Assembly (NCBI GenBank): GCA_003008705.1
Contig: PDUO01000003.1
Coordinates: 628,793-692,792, forward strand
Length of the DNA: 64,000 nucleotides
Direction of reading: 5' to 3'
Source of the DNA: Pezicula radicicola
Taxonomy: Eukaryota > Ascomycota > Leotiomycetes > Helotiales > Dermateaceae
Below the pieces are notes generated by a model that was not told where the DNA came from, did not search any database, and saw only the letters and a list, made by a program, of their open reading frames with translations. Both the position numbers and the translations under genes were made by a program. This document shows, one piece after another, positions 59,665-64,000 of the stretch (positions are counted from its first letter, which is position 1; each line of letters opens with the position of its first letter).

Positions 59665-61341
59665 CTAGCCTTCGACTGCCTTCAAGATCCGTGGAGTGGT
59701 ATCCTCGTCCAACAAGTGCAAATAGCGTCCTATAAAATTTAAGTATCAACCAACAGGGGTTTTGGGCATATGCTCACCTCCAGCAAGCCATACTTTAGAT
59801 ATTAGTTTCAAACTATTCCTTAGAACTCTCAATCTCCGCAAATTTACTTCTGGATTAAAACCGATCTGTAGCCTTTCTGTCATTATTACCGCAGCTTTGT
59901 AAATAAGAAATGTAGCGAACGGCGGGATAGTTGATTTCTCAACACCTGAATTGTCATCATTTAAGACTACGACCATCTCGACAATATTTTCGATCAGTGC
60001 TTCTAGAGCAGCAATTGCTTGGGAGTGACACGAAGTCGCTTGATCTGAGTATGACATTTTACATCCATGATCAAATGCCAGAAGTTTTGCACTAGATTCC
60101 TTCAGCATTATGAAAGTTCTGGAAGGGAGGGTGTACCAACATGCTTGAAATTGTAAGACAACTGGCTAAGAGGTGATTATTTTTGGGAATTGCCTGATTA
60201 ACGACAGTCTCGAAGGACTGTAGGGTCCTTATAATCATAGTCATCTCCTCGATGTTGAAGGACTGCTGTGATGTTGGTTGATGAACAGCTCTGTTGACAT
60301 TATCTAAAAGGACTGATGCTTCAAACAGTCTTGAAAAGGAAGTTGGTGGTATTTCTTGCATACGTGAGGCATTGCAGATAGGGTTGTCGGGAGGAAATTG
60401 TTGATCTCTTGTTAAGGCCAGCTTGCTGTCGTTTTCGGTTGCGATATATCTGTGGAATAGGAGTTAATAAATGGCTAATGTTACTTTTTAAGAGTGAAAA
60501 AAAAAGGTAGAAAGTATGCGGATAGCAGACCTGTCTAGTATTGCAATGCCGCACCACAGTATTCGGTATTCCTCCGTATCCTTCTCAGAAAATGACTGAG
60601 AAACGCCTTGTTGCTGAAATGCAACGAGAGAATCGGCAGCTCTAGCGGTTGCAGCTATTGAGAGATAGGCCGCAGGATAAAATCCATGAGCAACCTCGAA
60701 GACATTAACGAATAACCTTGCTTTCACCAAGTCGATCGAGTTGAGCCCGGCTCCTTCTAATAATGCAATCCAGCTCTTACTCGTAAGGTACCTAGACCTA
60801 TGTTCCGAATCAAGTATATAAGCCCCTTGCGACTCTTGAGGAGCGGAATTCAGAAGTATGATTGTAAAGCAAAGAAGGGTAAAATCGACCGATGCGGAAT
60901 CCCACGTGGCTGGGTGTTCATTAGACAATGCCGTCTCTGAGAAGATAGCAAACCATGAATGTATAGTTTGAGAATAGATGGTCATAATTTCTCTTGGATT
61001 CGTGCTGGAAAGGCTCCTACTGATGTTCGCCTTGATTCCAGATGGTGTGAGCTCTTCTAGACTCGAAGAAACTTTCGGAGCTTCGTTCGTCGAAGTCATT
61101 GGTGGCGTGACAGTTGCCGTTGTATCTTCGTAGATACAATGCTGACCGAGACTGGCAAGGAAGATAAGCTTCCCATCAAGAACCCAAGAGACTGAATTGG
61201 TGTCGTGACTGCAAATACACGTGACACAACTCACCGGGTGCACAGAGAACACGAAGGATGTGCAATGTCACACCGTCGCTTGTGGAGCCTACATCGAGTG
61301 CAAGCTTTCCTGGCAGGGCCAAGGGAACGCTGCATGATCAT
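59665..61341 (-). CDS. Zn2Cys6 transcription factor (aflR/sterigmatocystin-type layout), probable frameshift
   Basis: The zinc cluster starts right after MIMQRSLG: PARKACTRCRLHKRRCDIAH, PSCSLCTR, and, across an intron (acceptor about 61173), LGQHCIYED. Coding resumes with ANISRSLSSTNPREIMTIYS, FTLLCFTIILLNSAPQESQG, FEVAHGFYPAAYLSIAATAR and EYRILWCGIAILDRYIATEN (an intron near 60525-60450 makes this join). The second half has ASRMQEIPPTSFSRLFEASV, NNHLLASCLTISSMLVHPPF, LKESSAKLLAFDHGCKMSYS and NLRRLRVLRNSLKLISKVWL; a short last exon ends ILKAVEG at 59665. Between HPPFQNF and MLKESSAK (about 60105-60115) the frame changes by one base and no intron of normal length fits, so the copy may be broken. 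Targets unknown. Confidence 0.68.
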
Positions 61342-61881
61342 ATCGGCATAGGCTATTTGATTAAAGAGGAGGTATTCTACCACAGATGTGAAGAAGGTTT
61401 GCGGGTGCATCGGTGTCAGACATGCTTACAAATATGTGAGCCAAATGTAACGAGTGGCGAGTAGCTCGCTTGGCAACCCCTAACCCTTTCCTGACTTGCT
61501 AGTCTAAGCGACTACAATGATCTTATTGTGACCGGCCTCCATTGTGGTTATTTAAATTTTACATCATTCTTCTACCGTAAGTAATCTAGCAACCAGTAAT
61601 ACCAGCAGTGGAGCAAGTCAAGTCAAAATGGAAGTGGAAAACTTTAGGCCTAGTCAATATCAAATTATCTGAGGGGACTTAACAAAATTATTCTTACGCA
61701 CTTGTTCCAACTTAAGATATAAGAAGGATCATTCAATTGTTACCCGGTAGCCGAACTTTCCTTCGCCATTTCGAACATCTCATATTGTCAGGACGCAAAT
61801 TTTTGTGGTAAGGACTGTATATTCAGAAGAACGTAACCCGTATTGCCTGCTAGAGTTTTGATTTGTTGATTCTTGACCACA
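61342..61881. other. Gap between regulator and NmrA-like gene
   Basis: Upstream of the regulator and downstream of the NmrA-like gene. No repeats or frames of interest. Confidence 0.35.
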
Positions 61882-63004
61882 TCAAGCCCAAGCTTCCGTA
61901 ATGATCTGCTCAACACTAGTAGGCACAATATCAGGAAACTTCTCATTAAGGGAAATATCCTTCGAGACCTCAAAATCGAAATCCCCATTCTCAAAAAAGT
62001 ATCCAAAAGTAGCGAACATCCCTTGTAGAGCTTGCTTTGGAAAGAACGGGTAGACTTGTACATGACTGGGTAGTTCTGTGATCTGGCCCTTTTGCAATTT
62101 GTCGATAGGATCATAGGAAGTCTGAAATTTAGTTCCTTCAAAATATATTATAATTAGTTATGATTTCTGACATATTTCTTACTGTGTTGGATTTAACGTA
62201 CCTGTTGCCTTCTCTGCGATGGCTAAAATCTCATTCCAAGACTTCCTATCACCAACCATGATACTTCTCTCATTCCACTTTTCTAAGCCCAAACTCGCAA
62301 CTACAAATCTTCCCACATCTTTTGTTCTAGTAAATACCACAGGTGTCTTTCCAGATCCTGGTATTCCTGCGACTTTGTGTTGGAAATCTAAGCAGATGAC
62401 AAGAGGAGTAAGATAGCTCTTGACTTTCGGTATACCAAAGTAATCCGTGAAGAATCCATTGCTGAACAGAGTATATTCGAGATCTGTCTTCTTGAGTTCA
62501 TCAAGAGCGGTGAGTTTGAAGGTAACGAGTGGGAACACTGCCGCATGTCTGCTCGGTGTCAGTAAACTTTCTTTTCTTGCTTGGTAAAGTCCCGATTGGA
62601 ACTGACTTCTGTTCGTATGGGATTCCGAATTCGCTAGGGGCAAATCGCTTCACAGAAGGTGCTGAGGCTGCAGCACGGATAAGATTGATTTGTGCATCGC
62701 TACTCTCTTGAGATTGAATGGTCAATGTTGAAATGATAGTATGGATTTGGTGTTCCTCAAGTGTCTTCTGAATAGATGAAACGTTTGTATAGTCTATCCC
62801 AACTATTTTTACTCCAATCTCGGATTCAAGTTTTGGATTTTCCTGTATAAGCGTTAAGGTCCTTTCCCACGAGTAAATGGAAGGTGGAGGTTTTACTACC
62901 TTGCGGCTCAAGATCACAAATTCGTGTGTCTTCTGCTCTTTTAGAGCTTCAACAATAGCACGGCCGACACCACCGCTGCCACCTGCAACAGCTACTTTAA
63001 CCAT
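61882..63004 (-). pseudogene. NmrA-like / isoflavone-reductase-like NAD(P)-binding protein with a frameshift
   Basis: The Rossmann start MVKVAVAGGSGGVGRAIVEA at 63004 is followed by VGIDYTNVSSIQKTLEEHQI, HTIISTLTIQSQ and SVKRFAPSEFGIPYEQ. The frame then shifts by one base near 62595-62615. In the new frame LYQARKESLLTPSRHAAVFP, LVTFKLTALDELKKTDLEYT, LFSNGFFTDYFGIPKVKSYL and TKDVGRFVVASLGLEKW continue the family. An intron at 62201-62136 joins ATG-TKFQTSYDPIDKL to the end (VEQIITEAWA, stop at 61882-61884). Proteins of this group are atypical SDRs that bind NAD(P)H and act as regulators or reductases. One inserted or lost base is the only defect seen, so a sequencing error cannot be excluded. 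Confidence 0.72.
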
Positions 63005-63768
63005 CCTGTTGATTAAGTGATTTTAGAAAAGAGTCAATCTGGAATTGGTGTACAAGTATGTAATTGTGCAAGATAATCATGTATGTTTAAGTTATTCGAA
63101 AACCTGAGAAGCAGTGCAGTGCTGTATATATATCGTTTTCCACAATTTCATACTTTAAACTTTATGCATGATTTTGATTTATAATATCTCACTTAGCGAT
63201 AATCAATACGAGTTAGTTCGCTCTGTATTCGTCTTGGTCTTGACTCCCGCATACCACTCCCGCACCACTTCCGCACCTCTCCCGCACCTCTCCCGCACCT
63301 CTCCCGCGTATACATCCGTAGTTTCCGCATATACTTTCTACACCTCTCCCGCATCTTTTTAGAGGTTACTTTAGCTAAGTTTGGCAGAAAGAAAACTTAC
63401 GGAAGTAGTGCTAGGGAAGTTTATTACAATCACCTAAATTATTCCTCATCAATAATACTGTACGAATAATTTTGTGAGATGCCATTTTGATTAGAGTAAG
63501 TGAGTAATCACATCCTCGACAGCTATCTACTGTATAGCATGGCTACAATATCTGCTATACCGTTGGCTCCCAAACTAAAGCGGATAAAGTAGCTAAACCC
63601 TTATTCATTTTCGTCCCTGACCCCACAGCAGATACTATCCTCGAGCCTAGACACAATTATTAATATTATATTTACAGCCGCCTATTTTGATACGTGATGC
63701 CGGTATCACAACTCCCTCATCTCAAGGCCTGGTAGTAACCACTCTGCAAGTCATGGTATTCTTACTTA
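63005..63768. other. Intergenic region with minisatellite
   Basis: Between the NmrA-like and ankyrin genes. Apart from the tandem repeat at 63243-63354 nothing was recognised. Confidence 0.4.
63243..63354. repeat. Minisatellite of about 11-bp units (ACCTCTCCCGC and variants)
   Basis: Repeats such as CTCCCGCACCT occur at least six to nine times with substitutions (ACTCCCGCACC, ACTTCCGCACC, CCTCTCCCGCG, TTTCCGCATA). The longest uniform run is 63270-63307. The strand asymmetry (C/T-rich top strand) is marked. Confidence 0.8.
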
Positions 63769-64000
63769 TTAAAGTTCATCAGCTTTCTCATATCTTGAAT
63801 CCACCCTAAGAATCTTCGCCACTTCAGAATCTAATGGAGATAGGCCTAACGCCGTAAGTCCGTAATGATTCCTCACGTGGACATCGACATTATCTTCCGC
63901 CAGCAGCAGCTTCAAGACTTCAACTTGTTGGAACTCCGCTGCATAATGAAGCGGCGTTCTCTTCCCCAGGTCTCTCGCATTAACGCTCGCACGTGGTTTT
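63769..64000 (-). CDS. Ankyrin-repeat protein, C-terminal end (5' part outside window)
   Basis: The minus strand reads ASVNARDLGKRTPLHYAAEF, QQVEVLKLLLAEDNVDVHVR, NHYGLTALGLSPLDSEVAKI and a short tail ending at TAA 63769-63771. The first unit contains the ankyrin hallmark RTPLHYAAEF...VEVLKLLL, and the second is the degenerate final repeat. Such proteins are usually interaction scaffolds, often fused to NACHT domains in fungi. The rest lies beyond position 64000. Confidence 0.82.
   Translation of the reverse strand, partial: KPRASVNARDLGKRTPLHYAAEFQQVEVLKLLLAEDNVDVHVRNHYGLTALGLSPLDSEVAKILRVDSRYEKADEL

Noticed and set aside
41824..63004. Secondary-metabolite gene cluster
   Set aside because: Tailoring-type oxidoreductases and regulators are present, but no backbone synthase, P450 or dedicated exporter is seen between 41 and 63 kb.
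63243..63354. CRISPR-like array
   Set aside because: Units are contiguous, about 11 bp and without spacers; a minisatellite in a eukaryotic genome.

Overview
This window is nuclear DNA from a filamentous ascomycete (Pezizomycotina). The evidence is: short spliceosomal introns of about 45-110 bp with GTANGT-type donors and CTAAC/CTGAC-type branch sites; a dispersed single 5S rRNA gene; Zn2Cys6 regulators, HET-domain relics, an Eis1-type eisosome protein and an ECM33-like GPI protein; and transposons decayed by C-to-T/G-to-A changes in the style of repeat-induced point mutation (RIP). The overall gene set would suit Leotiomycetes, but that placement is inference.

Layout. 0-3.1 kb is an AT-rich transposon graveyard: the end of a Ty1/copia pol, its LTR, a second LTR of the same family in inverted orientation, and a Tc1/mariner transposase tail. 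3.4-7.6 kb carries a tandem SnoaL (PhzA/B-like) gene and an intact three-exon MFS transporter. 7.7-8.2 kb is a MITE-like element and 8.6 kb is a 5S rRNA gene. 9.2-16.8 kb is a block of broken genes: a Dal5/allantoate-permease-like transporter, a divergent M19 dipeptidase, a HET relic, a DPM1-like dolichol-phosphate mannosyltransferase copy and two unrecognised frames. Most carry TGG-to-stop or CAG-to-stop changes.

18-32 kb is conserved housekeeping territory: an ECM33-like GPI protein, a Zn2Cys6 regulator, the CDK7/Kin28-type kinase, a FRAG1/DRAM/Sfk1-like membrane protein, Eis1 and a Tyr_phosphatase3-type phosphatase. 32-37 kb is gene-poor, with HET fragments, a 360-bp MITE and a foldback element. 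37-39.9 kb is a seven-exon OPT oligopeptide transporter with distinctly GC-richer sequence.

41-63 kb is an accessory region rich in small redox and detoxification genes: an EthD-domain protein, a DJ-1/PfpI protein, an AKR7-like aldo-keto reductase, a secreted TrxR/GliT-like oxidoreductase beside a Zn2Cys6 regulator, a Gre2-like reductase whose first intron holds a 1.35-kb Tc1-like transposon, another Zn2Cys6 gene and an NmrA-like gene, the last two each with an apparent frameshift. MITEs, two degraded Tc1/mariner elements and a minisatellite lie between them. The window ends inside an ankyrin-repeat gene. No polyketide synthase, NRPS or terpene synthase is visible, so a secondary-metabolite cluster cannot be claimed.
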